Below, piece after piece: positions 35,271 to 44,784 of a DNA stretch of 64,000 bases. Position numbers and translations under genes: made by a program. Source of the DNA: Pelobium manganitolerans (lineage in GTDB: Bacteria > Bacteroidota > Bacteroidia > Sphingobacteriales > Sphingobacteriaceae); assembly GCF_003609575.1 (NCBI RefSeq), contig NZ_MBTA01000026.1, positions 186,001 through 250,000 on the forward strand, given 5' to 3'. The number at the start of each line of letters is the position of its first letter. Position 1 is the first letter of the stretch. The notes under the pieces were generated by a model that searched no databases, was not told where the DNA came from, and saw only the letters and a list, made by a program, of their open reading frames with translations.

Positions 35271-37979
35271 ATGAGTACGTCGAAGACATATAGCCCCCAA
35301 GAATTTGAGAGTAAATGGTACCAGTATTGGATGGAGAACGATTTTTTTAAATCGGTGCCAGACGAAAGGGAACCTTATACCATCGTTATCCCGCCGCCAA
35401 ATGTAACCGGCGTTTTACACATGGGGCATATGCTTAACAATACCATTCAGGATGTTTTAATCCGTAAAGCACGCATGAGCGGTAAAAACGCCTGTTGGGT
35501 GCCGGGAACGGACCACGCATCCATTGCTACAGAGGCTAAAGTGGTAGCCATGCTAAAAGAGCAAGGCATCAGCAAAAAAGATATTAGCCGTGCCGAATTT
35601 TTAAAGCACGCTTACGAATGGAAAGATAAATACGGCGGAATTATTTTAGAGCAACTGAAAAAACTGGGCGCTTCATGCGATTGGGACCGTACAGCTTTCA
35701 CGATGGATCCGGCCATGTCCGAGGCGGTTATTGATACTTTTATCCACTTACACAAAAAAGGCTTGATTTACCGCGGTGTGCGGATGGTAAACTGGGATCC
35801 GAAAGGTTTAACAGCCGTTTCTGATGAAGAGGTAATCCGTAAAGAAGTAAACCAGAAGTTGTATTATATCAAGTATCAAGTAGCAAGTATCAAGTCTCAA
35901 GACGGCGGTCCGCAGTCTAAGTCTCAAATCTCAAATCTCACCTCTGAATACTTAACCATAGCTACCACACGGCCAGAAACCATTATGGCAGATGCGGCGA
36001 TTTGCATTAACCCAAATGACGAGCGCTATTTGCACCTTCATGGCAAAAGCGTATTTATCCCTTTAATTAACCGCGAAATTCCGGTGATTTTAGACGAATA
36101 CGTAACCATGGATTTTGGTACAGGCTGTTTAAAGGTAACTCCAGCACATGACTTAAACGATTATGAGCTGGGCCAGAAGCATCAGCTAGAGGTGATAGAT
36201 ATTTTAAATGACGACGGCACTTTAAACGAGAAAGCACAGATTTTGGTAGGAGAGGAGCGTTTTGTTGCACGTAAAAAAATTGCCAAGTTATTAGATGAAG
36301 CCGGACATTTAGAAAAAGTTGAAGATTACAAATCGCAAATAGGTTTTTCTGAACGTACCGATGCCGCTATTGAACCCAAACTTTCTATGCAGTGGTTTTG
36401 CAAAATGGAAGAAATGGCTGGTCCGGCTTTAGATTATGTGAATAATGGCGATATCAAGCTGATTCCTGATAAATTTATCAACACCTATCGTCACTGGATG
36501 GAGAATGTGAAAGACTGGTGTATATCGCGCCAGTTGTGGTGGGGACAGCAAATTCCGGCTTGGTATGCGCCAAACGGAGCGGTAGTGGTAGCTAAAACTG
36601 CCGAGGAAGCACTTGCCGAATTTAAAGCTCAAAATTCGAAATTCGAGGATTTAAGTGTTTCTGATTTGCGCCAAGATGAAGACGTGGTTGACACCTGGTT
36701 TTCATCATGGCTGTGGCCAATATCTGTTTTTGACCCTACGGTTTGCGGAAACCCGGAAGCAAAAGGCAATGCAGATATCAACTATTATTATCCTACCAAT
36801 GACTTGGTAACCGCGCCCGAAATTCTGTTTTTCTGGGTAGCAAGAATGATTATGGCCGGGCACGAGTTCCGTAATGATGTCCCTTTTAAAAATGTTTATC
36901 TCACAGGAATTGTACGTGATAAGCTAGGCCGTAAAATGTCAAAATCTTTGGGAAACTCGCCAGATCCTTTAGATTTAATTGCGAAATACGGCGCGGATGG
37001 CGTACGTGTGGGCATGTTGCTTTGCTCGCCCGCCGGTAACGACATTATGTTTGACGAAACATCGTGCGAGCAAGGACGAAACTTTGGAAACAAAATTTGG
37101 AACGCATTTAAGCTGATAAAAGGCTGGGGCGATCTTACACCAACTATTTCTGAAGAAAATAATACAAATGCAGTTGCCATTGCATGGTTCGAATCTCGTT
37201 TTAACGAAGCTTTAGCAGAGATTGAAGCTAACTTTAACTCGTACCGCTTATCAGAAGCGTTAATGGCAACTTATAAACTGGTATGGGACGATTTCTGCGC
37301 TTGGTACTTAGAGATGGTAAAGCCCGCTTACCAAAGTCCGATTGATAAAAAAACGTACGAAGCCAGCTTAGGCTTTTTTCAAAACATTTTGAAGATTTTG
37401 CATCCGTTTATGCCTTTCCTCACCGAAGAGCTGTGGCACGACGAAGTTTTTGGGCATCGCAACACTAAAGATTGCTGCATTGTAGCGCAAAGACCGCAAG
37501 TAGGCAACATCGATCAAAAAATATTGAAAGAAATTGACGCGGTAAAACAAGTGGTTTCAGAGTTGAGAAACATCCGCAACAGCAAGCAGATTTCGCCAAA
37601 AGAAGCACTTTCCTTATCAGTAAAAAGCAACTCGGATATTGATTATTTAGCCTTTAAAGGGATTATTGCTAAACTAGCCAATATAAACGAGCTGAGTAAA
37701 ACCGAAGAAAAATTAAGCGGTGCAGCCAGTTTTATGGCAGGCCGAGACGAGTTTTTTGTGCCTTTGGAAGGCAGTATTGATTTAGAAGCAGAAAAAGAAA
37801 GCATCCAGAAAGACATCCAATATCTGGAAGGCTTCCTGAAATCTGTTAATGCAAAGCTATCTAACGAAAAGTTTGTGCAAAATGCCAAGCCCGAGGTGGT
37901 GGCTAATGAGCAAAATAAAAAGGCTGATGCCGAAGCCAAAATTAAAATTTTGCAAGCGTCTTTGGTCGCTTTAGGCTAA
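35271..37979 (+). CDS. valS: Valine--tRNA ligase, with an in-frame low-complexity insertion
   Basis: A 902-residue class Ia synthetase. HIGH motif as HMGH near residue 48 (NVTGVLHMGHMLN), KMSKS as RKMSKSLGNSPDP near 555, the editing-domain motif TIATTRPETIMADAA near 229, and a C-terminal coiled-coil tail (about 830-902, LEAEKESIQKDIQYLEGFLKSVNAKLSNEKF). A stretch at 35868-35945 (residues of about 200-224) reads QVASIKSQDGGPQSKSQIS and is low complexity; its DNA is repetitive (CAAGTATCAAGTAGCAAGTATC, TCTCAAATCTCAAATCTC) like intergenic repeats, and lies just before the editing domain. The frame stays intact. Essential enzyme charging tRNA-Val. A terminator follows at 37983-38020. Confidence 0.97.
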   Translation: MSTSKTYSPQEFESKWYQYWMENDFFKSVPDEREPYTIVIPPPNVTGVLHMGHMLNNTIQDVLIRKARMSGKNACWVPGTDHASIATEAKVVAMLKEQGISKKDISRAEFLKHAYEWKDKYGGIILEQLKKLGASCDWDRTAFTMDPAMSEAVIDTFIHLHKKGLIYRGVRMVNWDPKGLTAVSDEEVIRKEVNQKLYYIKYQVASIKSQDGGPQSKSQISNLTSEYLTIATTRPETIMADAAICINPNDERYLHLHGKSVFIPLINREIPVILDEYVTMDFGTGCLKVTPAHDLNDYELGQKHQLEVIDILNDDGTLNEKAQILVGEERFVARKKIAKLLDEAGHLEKVEDYKSQIGFSERTDAAIEPKLSMQWFCKMEEMAGPALDYVNNGDIKLIPDKFINTYRHWMENVKDWCISRQLWWGQQIPAWYAPNGAVVVAKTAEEALAEFKAQNSKFEDLSVSDLRQDEDVVDTWFSSWLWPISVFDPTVCGNPEAKGNADINYYYPTNDLVTAPEILFFWVARMIMAGHEFRNDVPFKNVYLTGIVRDKLGRKMSKSLGNSPDPLDLIAKYGADGVRVGMLLCSPAGNDIMFDETSCEQGRNFGNKIWNAFKLIKGWGDLTPTISEENNTNAVAIAWFESRFNEALAEIEANFNSYRLSEALMATYKLVWDDFCAWYLEMVKPAYQSPIDKKTYEASLGFFQNILKILHPFMPFLTEELWHDEVFGHRNTKDCCIVAQRPQVGNIDQKILKEIDAVKQVVSELRNIRNSKQISPKEALSLSVKSNSDIDYLAFKGIIAKLANINELSKTEEKLSGAASFMAGRDEFFVPLEGSIDLEAEKESIQKDIQYLEGFLKSVNAKLSNEKFVQNAKPEVVANEQNKKADAEAKIKILQASLVALG

Positions 37980-37982
37980 ACA

Positions 37983-38020
37983 AAAAACAGGCCTCTGCAA
38001 AAGCAGGGTGCCTGTTTTTA
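37983..38020 (+). terminator. Rho-independent terminator of valS
   Basis: AAAACAGGC (37983-37991) pairs with GCCTGTTTTT (38010-38019), with an inner CTGC/GCAG stem and a T-tract. It lies right after the valS stop. Confidence 0.82.
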
Positions 38021-38041
38021 AGGTTAATCAAAGGTTTGTTC

Positions 38042-39004
38042 TTATAAATCTAAAGCAGTTATTTCTGCTTGTACGGTTGCTTCTGTACTTTCTGTTAAGC
38101 TTAAGCTTTCATTCATATCTGCGGTAATGGTTATATCTTTTTTGGCAAAGTAGTATTTGCCGTCTTTGATAGAAAAAGCAATCAGCTTACCCACAGAACC
38201 GATAGGCATAGAGTTATCGTAGCTTTTTACTTTGTTGGCACCGTCTGGCGTGTAAATTTGCGCTACCACGTTGTCTCCTGTCGCACAGAAAAACACAAAA
38301 GTTTCTCCGCTAAACCCTCTAAACGTAGCCATTGTGCCAGGGTTGTTTAACACGGTAACACGCACGGTAGTTTTTGGCGCACTGCTATTGTAAAAAATAT
38401 CGCAGTTTACCCAGCCCAGTTTACCAAAATCAAAAACAAAATCGTCTTCTACCGCTTTAACATCGCGCTGTTGGTTTTGGCCGGCAGCATCGCCCGGCGC
38501 TGCCCACGCAAACTGATTGTTATCCGCCACGTTTTCTACACCTTCCCAAATTTGGGTAAACGGCTGCCCTTTGGCCGGAATTTTAATTGTTAGGGGCTTT
38601 TGTAGCATGCGGTCAACACTCTTACCGTCTACTTTTGCATCAACAAAAATAAAACCCTGCGAAATAAGCGGACTGCCAGAAATATGGTTGGTGTTGGTGC
38701 CGCTTAAAATAATGGCACTGCGCGTTAGCATTTCATAGGCCTCAATGGTTACATCGCCGGTAACTGCATGGCCGTCCATCGTAAATGAGTTTGGCTGTAT
38801 GGTAATTCGCGTTCCGTTAGCTAAACTCAGGGTTTTTGGCAGTTCACTGGTTTTAACGCTAAAGGTTTGTTTCGGCGAACCTAGTTTTTCGGTAAAGTCT
38901 TTGGCGTTTTTCACGCTTGATACCGGCCTTGTTCTTTCTTTTTTACAAGCAGTAAATCCTATTACCGCTACTAAAAGGGCTGTTGCAAAATTTAACTTTT
39001 TCAT
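38042..39004 (-). CDS. Secreted lipoprotein of unknown function
   Basis: A 320-residue lipoprotein with a lipobox near residues 17-20 (LLVAVIGFTAC, Cys20 followed by KKER). The mature part has a repeated beta-rich pattern: LSLANGTRITIQPNSFTMDGHAVTGDVTIEAYEML resembles the carboxypeptidase-regulatory or ZU5-like folds (the 'PG-x-f..-G..V.G.v.i' pattern), and the C-terminus is another beta-sandwich-like domain. Such proteins are common in Sphingobacteriaceae and mostly of unknown function. Monocistronic, convergent with valS. Role not assigned. Confidence 0.7.
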   Translation of the reverse strand: MKKLNFATALLVAVIGFTACKKERTRPVSSVKNAKDFTEKLGSPKQTFSVKTSELPKTLSLANGTRITIQPNSFTMDGHAVTGDVTIEAYEMLTRSAIILSGTNTNHISGSPLISQGFIFVDAKVDGKSVDRMLQKPLTIKIPAKGQPFTQIWEGVENVADNNQFAWAAPGDAAGQNQQRDVKAVEDDFVFDFGKLGWVNCDIFYNSSAPKTTVRVTVLNNPGTMATFRGFSGETFVFFCATGDNVVAQIYTPDGANKVKSYDNSMPIGSVGKLIAFSIKDGKYYFAKKDITITADMNESLSLTESTEATVQAEITALDL

Positions 39005-39050
39005 GTTTTTCTGTTTTTAGGAAGCCGGAGCCTCGGGTTTGTAAATTGTG

Positions 39051-39140
39051 TTAGTATAAAATTTGGATCAATAAAAAAAGGCTTAATGCCATGATCAGGT
39101 TAATCAGTAGGTGAATAATTCTTTTTTCTGCGGTGTTCAT
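39051..39140 (-). CDS. Possible 29-residue single-span membrane peptide
   Basis: A short frame with an ATG at 39140 and a stop at 39051. The product (MNTAEKRIIHLLINLI...) has a charged N-terminus and one hydrophobic segment, as expected for a small membrane protein. It lies between the sigma-factor start and the lipoprotein gene, on the opposite strand to the sigma factor. Nothing in the sequence proves translation; there is no clear ribosome binding site. Offered because the short open frame plus membrane profile is a common signature of real small proteins. Confidence 0.3.
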   Translation of the reverse strand: MNTAEKRIIHLLINLIMALSLFLLIQILY

Positions 39141-39269
39141 AATGCTTTTCTTTATTGTTTCTGTAGCTATATCAAGCGGGCTAAAAAATTGTTACCCCTT
39201 GCTTCTATATTTTTTTCAGAAATTTTTAAAAACAGCAGGCACACTTAAATTTTTATATTAGCGCTACCA

Positions 39270-39848
39270 ATGGCAGCCAATAAAATACATAGCGATCAGT
39301 TTTATATAGATGGGCTGCTGGCCAACGACAGCCGGATTATCAAGCAGATTTACGATAAGTTTTCTGCCAAAGTAAAACGTTACATCTGCAACAACAGCGG
39401 AGACGAGGACGATGCCGGAGATATTTTTCAAGAATGTTTGATTGATTTGTATAACCAAGCCAAGTATAAATCGCTAAAATTAACCTGCCCTTTTGAACCG
39501 TTCTTTTTATTGCTGTGCAAGCGCAAGTGGCTAAACCAGCTCAAGAAAAAATCGGTAATACCGGTAACAAAAAACGATGACGGTTTATTAAATATCGGTG
39601 AGGATGTTTTCAGTCAGGCTGATGAATTAGAAGAAGAAGAGCGCCAGTCGGCACTGTACCTCAAGATGTTTGATAAATTATCCGAACGCTGCCGCGAGAT
39701 TATAAAGCTGGCACTTTCAGACGAACATCAAGAGAAAATTGCAGCGCAATTGGGTGTAAGCTACGGCTACCTTCGTAAAAAGAAATCAGAATGTTTAGCG
39801 TCTTTAATCCAAATGATAAAAATGGAGGAGAACAAAAGCAATGGATAA
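39270..39848 (+). CDS. ECF-type RNA polymerase sigma-70 factor
   Basis: A 192-residue ECF sigma factor. Region 2 is seen as IIKQIYDKFSAKVKRYICNNSGDEDDAGDIFQECLIDLYNQAK (residues 24-66), and region 4 as LSERCREIIKLALSDEHQEKIAAQLGVSYGYLRKKKSECLASLIQMI (about 132-185), a helix-turn-helix for the -35 element. It has no ligand domain. Its stop overlaps the next gene by 8 bp; that gene encodes an anti-sigma-like membrane protein, the usual arrangement. The signal controlling it is not evident. Confidence 0.88.
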   Translation: MAANKIHSDQFYIDGLLANDSRIIKQIYDKFSAKVKRYICNNSGDEDDAGDIFQECLIDLYNQAKYKSLKLTCPFEPFFLLLCKRKWLNQLKKKSVIPVTKNDDGLLNIGEDVFSQADELEEEERQSALYLKMFDKLSERCREIIKLALSDEHQEKIAAQLGVSYGYLRKKKSECLASLIQMIKMEENKSNG

Positions 39849-40578
39849 GTTTTCGGAAAAAGACATCGTAAATTACGTGGACGGCGAAATGGACAGCGCC
39901 GAGCGCAATACTTTTGAAGCCCAATTGCTTCATAATCAAGAATTGCAAAAAGAAGTGGCCTTATACCGAAATATCAAAGCTACTTTACAAAGCCACGTTG
40001 CAGATAACAGGGCAGATGCGCAGTTTAAAAACCATCTGGCATCCCTAAACAAGCAGTACTTCAACAAACAGGAGCGCGCATCTGCGAAAATGCGCAGTTT
40101 GCCGTGGAACAAGTTGTGGTATGTTGCCGCAATTTTAGTAGTTGGCTTATTAGTTTGGGCGCCGTGGAACAAAAATTTGTACCAGCAATATTCCAATACG
40201 CAGATGGTTTCTTTTGCAGAACGTGGCGCAAATGACCGTAGCGAACTACAAAAAGCTACCGATGCTTTTAATTCTGGCGATTTTAAAAAAGCCAAAGAAA
40301 TCTTGATGCCTTTATTAAACAATGATCAACAGAACGATGTTTTAAGGTATTATTTAGGCATAAGCCAGGTAGAAACTAACGAAGTTAAAATTGGGCGCAT
40401 CAACCTTAGTAAAGTGGCTTTGGGCTATTCTCTGTTAAAATACGATGCTACATTTTACGTGGCATTAAGCTACCTGAAAGAGAAAAACGAAAGCGCTTGT
40501 AAAGAATGGCTGCACAAAATCCCATCAAGCGCCAGCAATTATAATAAAGCACAGGAACTTTTAAAAAAGCTGAATTGA
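39841..40578 (+). CDS. Anti-sigma-like membrane protein with TPR-like C-terminus
   Basis: A 245-residue protein. Residues 1-85 resemble the cytoplasmic anti-sigma N-terminus (DIVNYVDGEMDSAERNTFEAQLLHNQELQKEV, the pattern also used by zinc-finger-less ZAS-like proteins), then one transmembrane helix at about 97-112 (LWYVAAILVVGLLVWAPW), then a periplasmic helical region with TPR-like pairs (LQKATDAFNSGDFKKAKEILMPLLNND, LRYYLGISQVETNEV, FYVALSYLKEKNESACKEWL). It overlaps the ECF sigma gene by 8 bp. The TPR-like tail could sense or bind partners outside the membrane; this is inference. No H-x3-C-x2-C zinc motif is visible. Confidence 0.72.
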   Translation: MDKFSEKDIVNYVDGEMDSAERNTFEAQLLHNQELQKEVALYRNIKATLQSHVADNRADAQFKNHLASLNKQYFNKQERASAKMRSLPWNKLWYVAAILVVGLLVWAPWNKNLYQQYSNTQMVSFAERGANDRSELQKATDAFNSGDFKKAKEILMPLLNNDQQNDVLRYYLGISQVETNEVKIGRINLSKVALGYSLLKYDATFYVALSYLKEKNESACKEWLHKIPSSASNYNKAQELLKKLN

Positions 40579-40769
40579 ACGCTTAACTAGCCGATTACGC
40601 ATCTTTTTTGAAAACTGGAACCGATTTTAAATATAAGTTTCGGTCAGTTTTTTTGCTAAAAGAACTGGCAACAATCCGGCTCCCGAAAATTTATTGCCTC
40701 AACCTGCGTTTATATCCAAAATAAGCTTATTTTAGGTAAGCCATTTTACACACCTAATTGCTAGTAAAC

Positions 40770-41201
40770 ATGAAAAAATTAATTTTTTTGGCCATTGTGC
40801 TTTTTACAAGCATGGCTTCTTTTGCCCAGTCTGCCGATGCCATTGTTGGCAAATGGTTAAATAAAGACGGAGACGCTCACATCCAGATATACAAAAGCGG
40901 GAATCGCTACAACGGTAAACTGGTGTGGCTTAAGAATCCTAATAACGAAAACGGAAAGGCAAAAACCGACATTAATAATCCGGATGCGAACTTACGAGGG
41001 CGCGCGTTGCTTGGGCTGGAGCTGTTGAGGGGTTTTACCTACAACGATGGCACATGGGAAGACGGAACCATTTACGACCCAAAGTCGGGCAAAACTTACA
41101 GCTGTAAAATGAGCTTAAAAAGCAAAGATGCGCTGAACGTTAGAGGCTACATTGGTATTTCTTTAATTGGCCGTACCGATGTTTGGACGCGTGTAAAATA
41201 G
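40770..41201 (+). CDS. DUF2147 family secreted protein
   Basis: About 143 residues from ATG 40770 (MKKLIFLAIV...). Signal peptide ending in FAQ near residue 18. The mature part matches DUF2147: ADAIVGKWLNKDGDAHIQIYKSGNRYNGKLVWLKNPN near the start, TDINNPDANLRGRALLGLELL, DGTWEDGTIYDPKSGKTYSCKMSLKSKDALNVRGYIGISLIGRTDVWTRV at the end, the hallmark W-x-G-G/D-x-I-Y-D-P. Small periplasmic lipocalin-like proteins of unknown function. Follows the sigma unit after about 190 bp, so separately expressed. Confidence 0.85.
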   Translation: MKKLIFLAIVLFTSMASFAQSADAIVGKWLNKDGDAHIQIYKSGNRYNGKLVWLKNPNNENGKAKTDINNPDANLRGRALLGLELLRGFTYNDGTWEDGTIYDPKSGKTYSCKMSLKSKDALNVRGYIGISLIGRTDVWTRVK

Positions 41202-41255
41202 CCAGCTCATTAAACTTTTTACCGTTTGTAAAGTCTTACAGGCGCTTTGCCTTTT

Positions 41256-44200
41256 ATGCCAAGATTTTTTGTTGTTTTTGTTCTGTGCATTTTCCTGTTC
41301 GCATCTAAACATGCAAACGGTCAAGGTGCGTCTAATAAAGGCACAGATTTTTGGTTAGGCTACGGTAAACATATCGAAACCGGACAAATGGTTGTTTACA
41401 TCACTTCTGATGTAAATACCAGCGCAACCGTTAGCATTAGCAATTTGGGCTTTAGCCAAACGGTACAAGTACCGGCCAATGGTTTGGTGGCCGTAGATAT
41501 CCCTACAGCAGCGCATCTCGATAACGAAGGACTGTCTTTAAACGGTATCCACATTACTTCGCAAAAACCAGTCATTGTTTATGCCCACATTTACGCCAGC
41601 TCTGTATCGGGGGCTACTTTGGTGTTGCCCGTTAATGCTTTAGGAAAAGAGTATTATTCTATCAATTACAAGCAATACTCTAATGCTAATGACGCGGTTT
41701 CTTGGTTTTTTGTAGTAGCCGTTGAGGATGATACAAAAGTGGAAATCACTCCTTCTGGCGACACGCGGGACGGATGGAAAGCCGGCACAACTTACACGGT
41801 AAGCCTACAAAAAGGACAAGTTTATAATGTTTTAGGAACCACAACAAATATTGGCAACAACTCTTCCGGAGTGGATTTAACGGGCTCAAAAATCACATCG
41901 GTCTCTAGCAACGGCATGTGCAAAAAAATTGCAGTTTTTTCTGGAAGCAGTAAAATATCTATTGCTTGTCTTAATTTCTCGTTACCTGGGGCGCCAGGTA
42001 CAGCAGATAATCTTTTTCAACAGGCCTATCCGGTGTCCAGCTGGGGAAAGGCATTTGTGACTGTTCCGCTAAAAGAGCGGGATTTTTCTATCTACCGGAT
42101 TGTGAAGGCCGATCCTACTGCACAGGTAACGCTAAACGGAGTTCCTATTTCAGCATCAAATTTTGTAAACAATTTTTATTATGATTTCGCCTCCACCGGT
42201 ATAGATCAAATAAATTCCGATAAACCCATTCAAGTGGCACAATACACGGTTTCTCAAAACAAAAAAATGAATTGCAGCAACGGAGCAAACGATCTGGGAG
42301 ACCCCGAAATGATTTATCTTAACCCGATAGAGCAGACCTTAAAAAGCATAACCATGTATTCTACCGGTCGTTTCAAAATATTAAAGCATTTTATAAACGT
42401 GGTAATTAAACAAGAGGGAGTCACCACCTTTAAATTAGACGGACAATCTGTGTCTTCCCAATTTTTTAATATACCTAACTCGGGCTACGCTTATGCGCAA
42501 CTAAATGTCGCCGAAGGCACTCATAATCTTTCGTCTGATGTGGGCTTCAATGCGGTTGCTTACGGTTTTGGCGGAAACGAATCTTACGGCTACGCAGCCG
42601 GGGCGAACCTCACTGCTTTCGGAATTTTACCTGTTGTTAGCGGAAAGGATACGGTAATTGTTCAAAGTGGCTGCGTAAATACCGCTTACGATATTACGTT
42701 AAAATTGCCCTATCTGGCACAGGATATCCAGTTGGATACAGGCGACGGGCAAGGATTTAGATATGTGAGTTTGCCTGCCAATCCAACTAAAATCACCGAA
42801 AACGGGCAGGATGCTTATAGCTACGTTTTGATACCGAACCTAAAATATCAACAAGCAAAAAGTTATAGTTATAAGGTGCTTGCTACAAAACCATCTGCAG
42901 ACGCTTGTGGCAGTGCCGACGAGTTTTTATTGGATTTTAATGTTTATAATCAGCCTTTAGCAAATTTTAATGCACCTCAAAAAGTATGTGTCGGAAACCC
43001 AGCCAGTTTAAGCCCTATAGTTGCTTCCGGTGAACGTTTAACCGCTTATTTATGGGATTTAAATGGTGAAGTAAATGCAGACAGCGTTTCTTTAAATTAC
43101 AATTTTAACAGCACAGGAATAAAATCTATCAGGCTTTCTGTAAAATCTGAGGACGGTTGCTGGTCCGATTTTAAAGAGAAACAGCTGGAAGTGGTGCCTC
43201 TTCCAAAAACCGATTTTTCTGCTCAAAACATCACCTGCGAGCAAGAACCTATACAATTTGCCGACGAAACTACCTTAGGAACAATTGTTAAATGGTTTTG
43301 GGATTTCGGCGACAGCACTTCTACCTCAAATACTTCTAACCTTAAAAACCCTTCTCATACTTTTGCTGTTGCAAAAACTTATATCGTTACCTTAAAAACC
43401 GTTACCGATTTGGGTTGCGAAAATAGCATCAGTAAACAGATTAAGGTTTTTGCCAAACCTCAGGTCGATTTTGAGTTACCGGATATTTGCTTAAACGATG
43501 CTACGGCTATTTTTACTAATAAATCATCGGCACCAGATCAATCAGCATTAAGCTATAAGTGGGATTTTGGAGATGTTTACGCAACACCAGCAAACAATCT
43601 GTCATCGCAAACAGACGGCAAACATAGCTATAACACAGCTGCCCTTTATAATGTCTCGCTTACGGCTACCAGCGCTAACGGTTGCGCCACAACGCTCACC
43701 AAAAGCTTTACCGTAAACGGTAGTACCCCAAAAGCCGCATTTAGCGTGCAAAACGCAAACAACTTATGTAGCGATGAACCTGTAATTTTTGAGGATTTAG
43801 CGACCGTAGATTTCGGCGAAATAACAAAAATCGAATGGGTTTTTGATAACTCACAGCCAACCGTAGTGGAAATAGATGAAATGCCGGCCAGCCGATTAGA
43901 AAGGCAAAACCAACCAAAAACTTACCCGCACCGCTATAACTACGCAAATTTGGACAATCCCAAAACGTTAAATGTGCTTATGCGCGCCTATTCCGGACAG
44001 TCTTGTGTTAGCACAAGTCAACAATCTATAACGCTGTACCCCTCGCCAATAATCCTGTTTGATACCGTTAAAAGTGTATGTGCAGATATTGAACCCTTCT
44101 TGTTAACGGAAGCCAGAGAATTAAAAGGTTTAAAAGGCCTAGGGAAATATAGCGGAGACGGCGTTGATGAAAATGGCTTATTTTCACCGGCTATTGCTGG

Positions 44201-44783
44201 TGTAGGAGTGCATCCTATAACTTATACCTTTATAACCGATAAAGGTTGTTCCTCAAGTAAAATAAGTAACATCGAAGTTTTTGAAACGCCAAAGGCAGAT
44301 GCTGGAGCAGATAAAGTGATATTGTTGGGAGGCAGCGTTTCCTTAGATGGTACAGCAAGCGGAAAAGATGTAAAGTTTGAGTGGTCCCCTGTAACAGATT
44401 TAAGCAATTACAATAGCTTAAGCCCAACGGCTAGCCCTAAAAAAGATATAACTTATACCTTAACTGTTATCAGCGAAGAAGGTTGCGTAACTAAAAAAGA
44501 TGTGTTTGTAAAAGTGCTGCAATTTCCAGAAATCCCCAACACCTTTACACCTAACGGCGATGGGATAAACGATGTGTGGAACATCAAATATTTGGATAGC
44601 TACCCCGATTGTACCATTAAAATTTACAACCGTTACGGAAAAGAAGTTTTTGTGTCTACAAAATACAAAGCTTGGGATGGCAAACTGGATGCTCAAGATT
44701 TGCCCGAAGGGACGTACTATTACGTAATTACAGCCAAAAATAACGAGTTAAAATACAGCGGTTCATTATTGTTAGTGCGTTAG
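41256..44783 (+). CDS. Large type IX secreted protein with IgGFc-binding-like and PKD domains
   Basis: About 1175 residues from ATG 41256 (MPRFFVVFVL); a TTG at 41247 in frame is disfavoured. Signal peptide ending near ANGQG. An N-terminal domain (about 30-460) with TDFWLGYGK, VYITSDVNTSATVSI and repeated VNFTV-like strands matches the IgGFc-binding-like N-domain of Bacteroidota surface proteins. Several PKD-like domains follow from about 560 (WDFGDSTSTSN, KWDFGDVYA), and the C-terminal 90 residues form a gliding-motility/T9SS C-terminal domain: PNTFTPNGDGINDVWNI, IKIYNRYGKEVF, YYYVITAKNNELKYSGSLLLVR. It should be exported by type IX secretion and anchored on the surface. A PorP/SprF gene follows after 1 bp. 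Confidence 0.92.
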   Translation: MPRFFVVFVLCIFLFASKHANGQGASNKGTDFWLGYGKHIETGQMVVYITSDVNTSATVSISNLGFSQTVQVPANGLVAVDIPTAAHLDNEGLSLNGIHITSQKPVIVYAHIYASSVSGATLVLPVNALGKEYYSINYKQYSNANDAVSWFFVVAVEDDTKVEITPSGDTRDGWKAGTTYTVSLQKGQVYNVLGTTTNIGNNSSGVDLTGSKITSVSSNGMCKKIAVFSGSSKISIACLNFSLPGAPGTADNLFQQAYPVSSWGKAFVTVPLKERDFSIYRIVKADPTAQVTLNGVPISASNFVNNFYYDFASTGIDQINSDKPIQVAQYTVSQNKKMNCSNGANDLGDPEMIYLNPIEQTLKSITMYSTGRFKILKHFINVVIKQEGVTTFKLDGQSVSSQFFNIPNSGYAYAQLNVAEGTHNLSSDVGFNAVAYGFGGNESYGYAAGANLTAFGILPVVSGKDTVIVQSGCVNTAYDITLKLPYLAQDIQLDTGDGQGFRYVSLPANPTKITENGQDAYSYVLIPNLKYQQAKSYSYKVLATKPSADACGSADEFLLDFNVYNQPLANFNAPQKVCVGNPASLSPIVASGERLTAYLWDLNGEVNADSVSLNYNFNSTGIKSIRLSVKSEDGCWSDFKEKQLEVVPLPKTDFSAQNITCEQEPIQFADETTLGTIVKWFWDFGDSTSTSNTSNLKNPSHTFAVAKTYIVTLKTVTDLGCENSISKQIKVFAKPQVDFELPDICLNDATAIFTNKSSAPDQSALSYKWDFGDVYATPANNLSSQTDGKHSYNTAALYNVSLTATSANGCATTLTKSFTVNGSTPKAAFSVQNANNLCSDEPVIFEDLATVDFGEITKIEWVFDNSQPTVVEIDEMPASRLERQNQPKTYPHRYNYANLDNPKTLNVLMRAYSGQSCVSTSQQSITLYPSPIILFDTVKSVCADIEPFLLTEARELKGLKGLGKYSGDGVDENGLFSPAIAGVGVHPITYTFITDKGCSSSKISNIEVFETPKADAGADKVILLGGSVSLDGTASGKDVKFEWSPVTDLSNYNSLSPTASPKKDITYTLTVISEEGCVTKKDVFVKVLQFPEIPNTFTPNGDGINDVWNIKYLDSYPDCTIKIYNRYGKEVFVSTKYKAWDGKLDAQDLPEGTYYYVITAKNNELKYSGSLLLVR

Positions 44784-44784
44784 G

